Source of the DNA: Burkholderiaceae bacterium
Lineage (GTDB): Bacteria; Pseudomonadota; Gammaproteobacteria; Burkholderiales; Burkholderiaceae_C
DNA length: 5,490 bases
NCBI GenBank assembly: GCA_030726195.1
Contig: JANREF010000152.1
Location: 524 to 6,013, forward strand
Direction of reading: 5' to 3'
The notes beneath the pieces are model-generated. The model was not told the origin of the DNA and did not search any database. It saw only the letters and a list, made by a program, of their open reading frames with translations. This document shows positions 1 through 4,814 of the stretch, piece after piece (positions within the stretch are counted from its first letter, which is position 1; each line of letters begins with the position of its first letter). The position numbers were made by a program, and so were the translations under genes.

Positions 1-357
1 GCTGGGGGTGAGGCCGTAGCCGTCGGTGATGCGGTCGGGCACCAAGTAGTGGGCGTTGGTCGCACCCAGCAAGCGCAGGCCGCGTATGGCCACGGCGCAG
101 GCCGTGGCGCCGTCGCAGTCGTAATCGGCCACCACGCAAATGTGCTGTTGTTGCGCAATCGCTTGCGCCAGTGTGTGTGCAGCGGTGTCTATGCCCAGCA
201 TGGTGTCGGGCGGCAGCAGCTTGGACAAGCTGTCGTCTAAGTCTTGCGGGCCTTGCACGCCACGCGCTGCAAAGAGCTGGGCCAGCAGTGGGTGAATGCC
301 CGCTTGCTCGAGTGCGTAAACGGTGCGCGGTGGAATGTCGCGTGCGGTGATGTGCAT
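1..357 (-). CDS. recJ: Single-stranded-DNA-specific exonuclease RecJ, N-terminal part (cut by window edge)
   Basis: RecJ degrades single-stranded DNA 5' to 3' in the cytoplasm during recombinational repair (RecF pathway), mismatch repair and base excision repair. Only the first 119 codons are present; the frame is open to base 1, and a full RecJ is about 570 residues. Residues 78-86 read DYDCDGATA, motif I of the DHH phosphoesterase family, whose aspartates (D80, D82) bind the catalytic manganese. It is followed by the typical RecJ stretch YLVPDRITDGYGLTP near residues 104-118. The start is ATG at 357-355. It is the only possible start upstream of the conserved N-terminus: the same frame is closed by the TAA of the preceding gene 16 codons earlier, with no ATG, GTG or TTG between. 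No Shine-Dalgarno is visible. The gene lies 48 bp downstream of the rpfE-like gene on the same strand and is probably co-transcribed with it. Family assignment is firm; the rest of the enzyme is unseen. Confidence 0.95.
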   Translation of the reverse strand, partial: MHITARDIPPRTVYALEQAGIHPLLAQLFAARGVQGPQDLDDSLSKLLPPDTMLGIDTAAHTLAQAIAQQQHICVVADYDCDGATACAVAIRGLRLLGATNAHYLVPDRITDGYGLTPS

Positions 358-405
358 GGTGTGGTGTGCTTGGTCAGGTGTAAGGGTGCTGCTTAGTTGG
401 TGGCT

Positions 406-1503
406 TTAATCTGGCATCAGCGCACTGGGCAGTCGTTTTGGTGGCGTGCGTTTGAATGCGCGTGCCTTGCCGTGTTGCAGCATTTGTTTGAGTTGCACGG
501 CGCCATCCTGGATGCGTTGCCACAGGCTTGCGTGGTGTGTGGCCGTGTTGTTCTCGGACGTTGGCACGGTGTAGGCGGGGCTGGCGTAGCAGCGCAGGCC
601 TTGGTCGCTGGCAAAGCTCACCACGATAGGCTGTGTGTCGCCTTGTTCTAACAGTGAGGCGATGGTGCTGTGGTCTAGCGTGGTCCACGCCGCTTGCCAC
701 TGCAGCGGCATGTGGGCTTGGTTCGCCAAGTCGTGCACCAGCGTGACGTGGCTGGCTTGCTCAGAAGGTGCTTGCGTCAAGGCGCCTGCGCCTTGCAACC
801 ACACGCCGTTGATGGGCGCCAAGCCTTGGGCGCGGCGTTGGTCGTGCGCCGCGTGTGTGTAAAACAGCATTTGCGCCTCGTTTTGCAAACGCCGCATCCA
901 CTGCGCGGCAGCGGGGTGCGTGTGGCTAAAGGGCAGACTGGCGTCTATGGCTTGGTCGCAGGCTTTGGCCACAGATGGGCTGACGATGCCGCGCAAACGC
1001 TCGCCCACGAGCAGCCAGCGGCTGGCGCTTGCGTAGCGCAGACTCACGCCGTCTTCTTCGCACAGCGGCTGCAGCGCCGCCATCAAGGCCTGGCTGTGGG
1101 CGTCGCTGAGTTGCAAGTGGTTGGGGTGGCTCAAGCGCACGTCGTTCATGCTGGTCAGCACGTGCACGGGCATCAGCCAGGCTGCGGGTGTGTCTGGGGG
1201 CAAGTCTGGGCCTATTTCCAAGGCCGCCAAGGGCAGCGGCTGGTGCAGCACGTTGCTCTGCGCATTGGGCTGCCAGCCCAATGCATTGGCCCAAGCGCGC
1301 TCAAGCGGTGTGGCCCAGTCTAGCGTGTGGTCTGGCTGAGGCTGCGCTGGCGTGCGACGGGGGTCCAGCGCCTGCCACCGGTGCAGCAGGGCGTGGGTGT
1401 TGGGCAGGGCGTTGTGTAGCGCATCGTCCATCGCGCTCACTTCGGCGTCGTTGCCGGCCCAAGTGGCGTGGGCAATGAGAACGTGGCGCGGGGTAATGGA
1501 CAT
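406..1503 (-). CDS. RpfE-like conserved protein of unknown function (recJ-linked)
   Basis: This is a 365-residue protein that I recognise as resembling the RpfE family, named after a gene in the Xanthomonas rpf (regulation of pathogenicity factors) cluster that also sits next to recJ. Relatives are sometimes annotated as cofactor-independent phosphoglycerate mutase-like, but no biochemical role is established. The most family-like parts are LRYASASRWLLVGE at 155-168 and the block at 206-242, with NEAQMLFYTHA and a following PINGVWLQGAGAL. The N-terminus (MSITPRHVLIAHA) is hydrophobic and fold-like rather than a signal peptide, and no membrane segment is evident, so a cytoplasmic protein is expected. 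The basic C-terminal tail (about 345-360, many K/R) is poorly conserved in character. Start ATG is at 1503-1501, 55 bp from the divergent lolC start; the stop TAA is at 408-406. No strong ribosome binding site is seen. It probably forms a transcription unit with recJ. The family call comes from memory of the pattern, not a search. Confidence 0.8.
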   Translation of the reverse strand: MSITPRHVLIAHATWAGNDAEVSAMDDALHNALPNTHALLHRWQALDPRRTPAQPQPDHTLDWATPLERAWANALGWQPNAQSNVLHQPLPLAALEIGPDLPPDTPAAWLMPVHVLTSMNDVRLSHPNHLQLSDAHSQALMAALQPLCEEDGVSLRYASASRWLLVGERLRGIVSPSVAKACDQAIDASLPFSHTHPAAAQWMRRLQNEAQMLFYTHAAHDQRRAQGLAPINGVWLQGAGALTQAPSEQASHVTLVHDLANQAHMPLQWQAAWTTLDHSTIASLLEQGDTQPIVVSFASDQGLRCYASPAYTVPTSENNTATHHASLWQRIQDGAVQLKQMLQHGKARAFKRTPPKRLPSALMPD

Positions 1504-1558
1504 GAGGTTCGTTGGTGTTTAAAGCCTGCCACAATAGCAACTCGTCATTATCACCGTC
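1504..1558. promoter_or_regulatory. Divergent promoter region between the rpfE-like gene and lolC
   Basis: This 55-bp spacer must drive both transcription units unless promoters lie inside the genes. Rightward, CACAAT at 1530-1535 is a reasonable -10 box, with a weak -35 candidate TTCGTT at 1508-1513 (16-bp spacer). That would give lolC a leader of only about 17 bases, consistent with the lack of a Shine-Dalgarno sequence. Leftward, GATAAT (complement of 1547-1552) is a good -10 box, with a weak TTCGTA (complement of 1571-1576, inside lolC) 18 bp upstream. The two core promoters would interleave, so polymerase binding on the two strands could compete. The boxes are read by eye, and the -35 matches are poor. 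Confidence 0.4.
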
Positions 1559-2815
1559 ATGAAAATACCTTACGAACTCAGTATTGGCTGGCGCTACACG
1601 CGATCGGTCAGATCTAGCGCGAAAAACGGCTTCATCTCTTTTATTTCTGGCGTGTCCATGCTGGGCATTTGCTTGGGCGTGGCCGCGCTCATCATTGTGT
1701 TGTCGGTGATGAATGGTTTTCAAAAAGAGGTGCGTGACCGCATGCTCAGTGTGTTGGCCCACGTTGAAGTGTTTGAGGCCAGTGGCCAAGCCATTGCCGA
1801 TGTGCCCAGCTTGCTGCAACGCATGAGCACGCAAGAGCATGTGGTGGCTGCGGCCCCCTTTGTGGCAGCGCAGGCCTTGCTCGCCAGGGGCGAAGACATG
1901 CGCGGCGTGGTGCTGCGTGGCATTGACCCGCAACTCGAGCAAACCGTCACCCCGCTGGTCAGTGAGATGCCCGCTGCCTTGCGCGAGCGCTTGAGTGACG
2001 GCGGCTTTGGCGTGATTTTGGGCGGCAACTTGGCGCGCTCACTGGGCGTGGTGGAGGGCGACACCGTCACTCTCATGGTGCCCAGCGGCCAAATGACGCC
2101 AGCGGGCGTGGTGCCACGCATGAAACAAATGAAGGTCTTGGGTGCGTTTGACTCAGGTCACTACGAGTTCGATGCGGGCTACGCGTTTTTGCACGTGAAC
2201 GACGCGGCCAAGCTCTTTAGGCTGCAAGGCCCCACAGGTGTGAGGCTCAAATTGGACGACTACCACCTTGCCCCGCAGGTTGCCGCCAGCGTGTCCGCCA
2301 CCTTGGGTTTTGACTATGTGGTCAGCGACTGGACGCGGCAAAACCGCAACTGGTTTGCCGCCGTGCAGGTTGAAAAACGCATGATGGCCATTATTCTCAC
2401 GCTCATCGTGGCGGTGGCCGCCTTTAATTTGGTGAGCACCTTGGTCATGACCGTGACCGACAAACGCGCCGACATTGCCATTTTGCGCACCTTGGGTGCC
2501 ACGCCTGCGAGCATCATGTCCGTGTTTGTAGTGCAGGGCGCAACCGCTGGCGTGCTGGGCACATTGGCGGGCTTGGGGCTGGGTTTGTTGGTGGCTTTCA
2601 ATGTGGATGTGATCGTGCCATTTATAGAACACTTGGTGGGCGCGAGCTTTTTGCCGCAAGAGATTTACCTGATCAACCGCATGCCCAGTGACCCGCAGTG
2701 GGGCGACATCATGCCCATCACCTTGATCTCGTTGGTGTTGGCTTTTGTGGCCACGCTCTACCCCAGCTGGCGGGCCAGCCGCATCAACCCCGCAGAGGCG
2801 TTGCGTTATGAATAA
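1559..2815 (+). CDS. lolC: Lipoprotein-releasing ABC transporter permease, LolC/LolE family
   Basis: Inner-membrane permease of the Lol system, which extracts outer-membrane lipoproteins and passes them to the periplasmic chaperone LolA. At 418 residues it is the usual length. The N-terminus (MKIPYELSIGWRYTR) is the family signature and fixes the start. Four membrane segments are visible: about 25-51, then 275-299, 318-355 (a long hydrophobic stretch) and 385-403, with a large periplasmic domain between the first two. Residues 175-187 (PSGQMTPAGVVPR) match the hook region that in LolC contacts LolA. The cytoplasmic stretch 301-315 (DKRADIAILRTLGAT) is the coupling region facing the ATPase, and the protein ends with the typical SRINPAEALRYE. 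lolD overlaps its last 8 bases. With no second permease gene after lolD, it may act as a homodimer of the LolF kind, or a lolE may lie elsewhere; the symbol lolC is therefore a family-level choice. Confidence 0.93.
   Translation: MKIPYELSIGWRYTRSVRSSAKNGFISFISGVSMLGICLGVAALIIVLSVMNGFQKEVRDRMLSVLAHVEVFEASGQAIADVPSLLQRMSTQEHVVAAAPFVAAQALLARGEDMRGVVLRGIDPQLEQTVTPLVSEMPAALRERLSDGGFGVILGGNLARSLGVVEGDTVTLMVPSGQMTPAGVVPRMKQMKVLGAFDSGHYEFDAGYAFLHVNDAAKLFRLQGPTGVRLKLDDYHLAPQVAASVSATLGFDYVVSDWTRQNRNWFAAVQVEKRMMAIILTLIVAVAAFNLVSTLVMTVTDKRADIAILRTLGATPASIMSVFVVQGATAGVLGTLAGLGLGLLVAFNVDVIVPFIEHLVGASFLPQEIYLINRMPSDPQWGDIMPITLISLVLAFVATLYPSWRASRINPAEALRYE
2794..2798 (+). promoter_or_regulatory. Ribosome binding site deciding the lolD start
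   Basis: AGAGG lies 9 bases before the ATG at 2808-2810 and inside the end of the upstream permease gene. It supports that ATG over an in-frame ATG 63 bases earlier at 2745, which would give a 21-residue extension of low-complexity sequence unlike any LolD. The ATG overlaps the permease stop, the normal arrangement for translational coupling. Confidence 0.6.
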
Positions 2816-3527
2816 CTTCAGCAGCGCGCCGCTCACGCCAACAGAAGCTGGGCGCACCGTGGTGCGTGCCCAGCACCTCACCAAACGCTTCCAAGAAGGC
2901 CGCCTAGACGTGACCGTGCTGCGCGATTTGTCGCTCACGGTGAACGCGGGTGAAACTGTGGCCATCGTCGGTGCGTCGGGCTCGGGTAAGAGCACGTTGC
3001 TGCACATTTTGGGCGGTCTAGACAAACCCACCAGCGGCGAAGCCGCGCTCAATGGTGCCAATTGGGCCGGTATGGGCGCTGCCGCGCAAAGCCAGTGGCG
3101 CAACAAACACTTGGGCTTTGTGTACCAGTTCCACCATTTGTTGCCCGAGTTCTCGGCTTTGGACAACGTGGCCATGCCGCTGTGGATTCGCCGCGCCGAT
3201 GCCGCGCAGTCCAACGCCACCGCTGCAGCCATGCTGCGCAAAGTGGGGCTGGGTGAGCGCTTGCACCACAGGCCCAGCGAACTGTCTGGTGGCGAACGCC
3301 AGCGCGTGGCGGTGGCCCGCGCCTTGGTCACGCAGCCCTCGTGCGTGCTGGCCGATGAACCCACGGGCAACTTGGACCGCACCTCCGCACAAACCGTGTT
3401 CCAGCTCATGCTAGACCTTGCCGCCGAGCAACACACGGCGCTGGTGGTGGTCACACACGACGCAGCCTTGGCCCAGCAATGTCAGCGGCGGTATGGACTG
3501 GTGGGCGGTGTCTTGTCCGCCGCTTAG
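2808..3527 (+). CDS. lolD: Lipoprotein-releasing system ATP-binding protein LolD
   Basis: Cytoplasmic ATPase subunit that powers lipoprotein release by the Lol permease. The 239-residue protein carries all the ABC motifs in order: Walker A GASGSGKS (55-62), Q-loop around Q107 in FVYQFHHLLPEF, signature LSGGERQ (159-165), Walker B CVLADEP with catalytic E184, D-loop NLD (188-190) and switch histidine H217 in VVVTHD. The sequence FHHLLPEFSALDNVAMP is characteristic of LolD rather than of the related MacB or FtsE ATPases. No key residue is missing. The N-terminal 15 or so residues before the first strand are a little longer than in E. coli LolD. The gene overlaps the permease stop by 8 bp, and its TAG stop is 6 bp before the TatD-family gene, so these are almost certainly one operon. 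Confidence 0.95.
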   Translation: MNNFSSAPLTPTEAGRTVVRAQHLTKRFQEGRLDVTVLRDLSLTVNAGETVAIVGASGSGKSTLLHILGGLDKPTSGEAALNGANWAGMGAAAQSQWRNKHLGFVYQFHHLLPEFSALDNVAMPLWIRRADAAQSNATAAAMLRKVGLGERLHHRPSELSGGERQRVAVARALVTQPSCVLADEPTGNLDRTSAQTVFQLMLDLAAEQHTALVVVTHDAALAQQCQRRYGLVGGVLSAA

Positions 3528-3533
3528 CAACAC

Positions 3534-4379
3534 ATGCTCATAGACACCCACTGCCACTGGGATGCGCCTGAATTTGACGGTGTGGGGGGCAGTTTGCGTG
3601 GTCAGGCCCAAGCCATGGGTGTGCGTTTGAGCGTGGTGCCAGCGGTGAGCGCGGGTAACTTCGGCGCAGTGCGCCAGTGGGCACACCAACACAAAGACGC
3701 CTATGCCTTGGGCATACACCCGTTGTTTGTGTTGGACGCCACGCCCAGTGACCTGTCGCAGCTGGACCAAGCATTGGGTGACTTGGCGGGCGACCCGCGT
3801 TTGGTTGCGGTGGGCGAGATTGGCATGGACGGCTTTGTGCCAGAGCTGCAAACCCCCACCGCCATTGAAAAAATGCACAGCTTTTACCGTGCTCAACTGA
3901 AGCTGGCGCGCAAACACCACTTGCCAGTCATCTTGCATGTGCGCAAAAGTGCCGACGACTTGCTCAAGCACTTGCGTGAAGTAGCCGTGGTGGGCGGTAT
4001 TGCCCACGCCTTCAATGGCAGCGACCAGCAAGCGCTCGCATTCACCAGCCTGGGTTTTGTGCTGGGCTTTGGCGGCACAGTCACGTTTGAGGCGTCTAGG
4101 CGCATCCGACACTTGGCCAGCACCTTGCCACCCAGCGCGCTGGTGCTAGAGACCGATGGCCCTGACATACCGCCGCAGTGGATTTACGTGGAGGCCCAAC
4201 GCCGCCGCGCTGGGCAGCCCCAAGGCCTCAACTCCAGCGTGCACCTGCCCGCCATCGCCCGCGTGGTGGCCGGCTTGCGGGGGCAGACGTGTGCCGAGTT
4301 GCGCACACAGACCACCGCCAACGCCTTGCGCGTCTTGCCCAAGCTGGTGGGGCTGCGCACCGCTGTGAGCGAGGCCTGA
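3534..4379 (+). CDS. TatD family metal-dependent hydrolase (YjjV-like)
   Basis: TatD-family proteins are cytoplasmic TIM-barrel enzymes with a two-metal centre; characterised members are DNases. The expected metal ligands are all present: H6 and H8 in IDTHCH, E95 in GEIGMD, H135 in VILHVRKS, H158 in GIAHAFNGS, and D208 in LVLETDGPD. GIHP at 60-63 is also typical. The details (FVPELQ after GEIGMD, LETDGPDIPP, the GQPQ stretch near 227-230) look closer to the E. coli YjjV branch than to TatD itself, so I give no symbol. At 281 residues it is slightly longer than the usual ~260, with a short tail after the ANALRVLPKL end of the barrel. The ATG at 3534 follows the lolD stop by 6 bp with no clear Shine-Dalgarno, suggesting translation coupled to lolD. 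Why a nuclease-like gene travels with lolD is unclear; it may be only a shared transcript. Confidence 0.92.
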   Translation: MLIDTHCHWDAPEFDGVGGSLRGQAQAMGVRLSVVPAVSAGNFGAVRQWAHQHKDAYALGIHPLFVLDATPSDLSQLDQALGDLAGDPRLVAVGEIGMDGFVPELQTPTAIEKMHSFYRAQLKLARKHHLPVILHVRKSADDLLKHLREVAVVGGIAHAFNGSDQQALAFTSLGFVLGFGGTVTFEASRRIRHLASTLPPSALVLETDGPDIPPQWIYVEAQRRRAGQPQGLNSSVHLPAIARVVAGLRGQTCAELRTQTTANALRVLPKLVGLRTAVSEA

Positions 4380-4440
4380 TCCTGCGCGTTGACGCCTGGT
4401 GCGCCGACACTTGGGCAGCTTGTAATCTCGTTTGGGCATT

Positions 4441-4560
4441 GCCCTGCAGCCCTGTAGCCTGTTTGCTTTATTGCCCTGTGGCCCTGTGGCCCTGTTGCCC
4501 CATGGCTGTATAGCGCTGCCGCTTTGTAGCTTTCTTGCGTGCTTGATTGCTTGATTGCAT
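4441..4560. repeat. Degenerate 8-bp tandem repeat array (15 units)
   Basis: Cutting 4441-4560 every 8 bases gives 15 units in unbroken register with a loose consensus GCCCTGTN. Position 1 is G in 15 of 15 units, position 2 is C in 13, position 7 is T in 12 and position 5 is T in 10. Units at 4473 and 4481 are identical (GCCCTGTG), and 4489 differs by one base. Toward the right the units drift to GCTTTGTA, GCTTTCTT and finally GATTGCTT, where CTTGATTG is exactly duplicated at 4542-4557. Phase is kept with no insertions or deletions despite the base changes. It looks like an old, decayed microsatellite. No function can be read from it. Confidence 0.8.
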
Positions 4561-4618
4561 TTGTTGAGGCTGGTCTGCCCATCCCATGCCGTGTCCACCG
4601 CGCAACCCAGCCTGCAGG

Positions 4619-4662
4619 GGCGTTGGCGCCTGAGTACGTTCACACGTCAACGCGCCAGCGCC
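4619..4662. repeat. Inverted repeat / hairpin with 11-bp stem
   Basis: GGCGTTGGCGC at 4619-4629 pairs with GCGCCAGCGCC at 4652-4662: ten Watson-Crick pairs and one G-U (4623 with 4658) in RNA, around a 22-base loop. The loop contains smaller possible pairings (ACGT at 4636 with ACGT at 4644). No run of T follows on either strand, so it is not a classical intrinsic terminator. It could stabilise the 3' end of the lolD-tatD transcript or act in a factor-dependent stop; that is inference. Confidence 0.55.
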
Positions 4663-4695
4663 GAGACACGCACCGCGACACCCTCGTGCATGCGG

Positions 4696-4723
4696 GTGTG
4701 TGTGCATACATGCGCATACATGT
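4696..4723. repeat. 28-bp alternating purine-pyrimidine tract with 10-bp tandem repeat
   Basis: Every base from G4696 to T4723 alternates purine and pyrimidine (GT four times, then GC, AT, AC, AT and similar steps), with a further 10-base alternating run at 4685-4694 broken only by one extra G. Inside it, TGYGCATACA occurs twice head to tail (4701-4710 and 4711-4720). Such tracts are prone to form left-handed Z-DNA under negative supercoiling. It ends 10 bp before the -10 box of the downstream gene, occupying where a -35 box would lie. Confidence 0.65.
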
Positions 4724-4733
4724 CGTTCGCTCG

Positions 4734-4739
4734 TATAAA
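4734..4739 (+). promoter_or_regulatory. Putative -10 box for the spermidine-synthase-like gene
   Basis: TATAAA, followed by T, is close to the sigma-70 -10 consensus and stands out in GC-rich DNA. Transcription would start near 4746 and leave a leader of about 70 bases. No hexamer resembling TTGACA occurs 16-18 bp upstream (4710-4717 reads ATGCGCAT), and there is no TG extension, so the promoter may need an activator or be weak. Confidence 0.45.
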
Positions 4740-4753
4740 TCATGATGGATACT

Positions 4754-4770
4754 TGAGGCTTAGCGCCTCG
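4754..4770 (+). other. Small hairpin in the predicted leader
   Basis: GAGGC at 4755-4759 pairs with GCCTC at 4765-4769 around a 5-base loop, and T4754 with G4770 can add a U-G pair. It lies just after the predicted transcription start. No T-run follows, and no known riboswitch pattern is recognisable. Confidence 0.35.
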
Positions 4771-4795
4771 CGCCCACGCCCAGCGCCCACGCACA
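4770..4795. repeat. 13-bp direct tandem duplication
   Basis: GCGCCCACGCCCA (4770-4782) is followed directly by GCGCCCACGCACA (4783-4795), 12 of 13 bases identical. It lies 19 bases before the start codon of the spermidine-synthase-like gene, inside its predicted leader. A regulator-binding direct repeat or simple slippage are both possible; nothing in the sequence decides between them. Confidence 0.55.
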
Positions 4796-4814
4796 CTTTT
4801 CAAAACTAGACCCC

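Larger units (their letters stand above)
4380..4814. other. 435-bp gene-free, repeat-rich spacer
   Basis: Between the TatD-family stop and the spermidine-synthase-like start I see no credible gene: the open frames here are short, unlike any family I know and mostly translate the local repeats. In order the spacer holds an 8-bp tandem array (4441-4560), a long hairpin (4619-4662), an alternating purine-pyrimidine tract (4696-4723), a -10 promoter box (4734-4739), a small leader hairpin (4754-4770) and a 13-bp tandem duplication (4770-4795). No intrinsic terminator with a T-run was found after the lolD-tatD unit. Confidence 0.75.

Noticed and set aside
694..1323. A 209-codon plus-strand frame opposite the rpfE-like gene
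   Set aside because: It lies wholly antisense to a gene with family-like motifs and has no domain or ribosome binding site.
1301..1942. A 213-codon minus-strand frame spanning the rpfE-lolC spacer
   Set aside because: It overlaps both flanking genes in other frames, and its His/Arg-rich translation resembles no protein family.
2745..2807. Upstream in-frame ATG as an extended lolD start
   Set aside because: It would overlap the permease gene by about 70 bp and add 21 residues unlike LolD; the ATG at 2808 has a better ribosome binding site and the normal family N-terminus.
2153..3454. A 433-codon open frame on the minus strand across the lolC-lolD junction
   Set aside because: It is antisense to two well-supported genes, its translation has low-complexity Ser/Arg/His-rich composition and no recognisable family, and long antisense frames are expected in GC-rich DNA.
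3411..4112. A 233-codon minus-strand frame opposite the TatD-family gene
   Set aside because: It is a composition shadow of the sense gene with no recognisable domain.
4434..4444. GGGC-ATT-GCCC mini-hairpin as terminator of the lolD-tatD unit
   Set aside because: The stem is four pairs with a 3-base loop and no T-run follows; it is too weak to call.
4441..4560. CRISPR array
   Set aside because: The unit is only 8 bp with no spacers and no cas genes nearby.
4539..4809. Short plus-strand frames in the spacer (for example 4539-4745 and 4555-4809)
   Set aside because: They read through the repeats and the hairpin, lack ribosome binding sites and show no protein-like composition.
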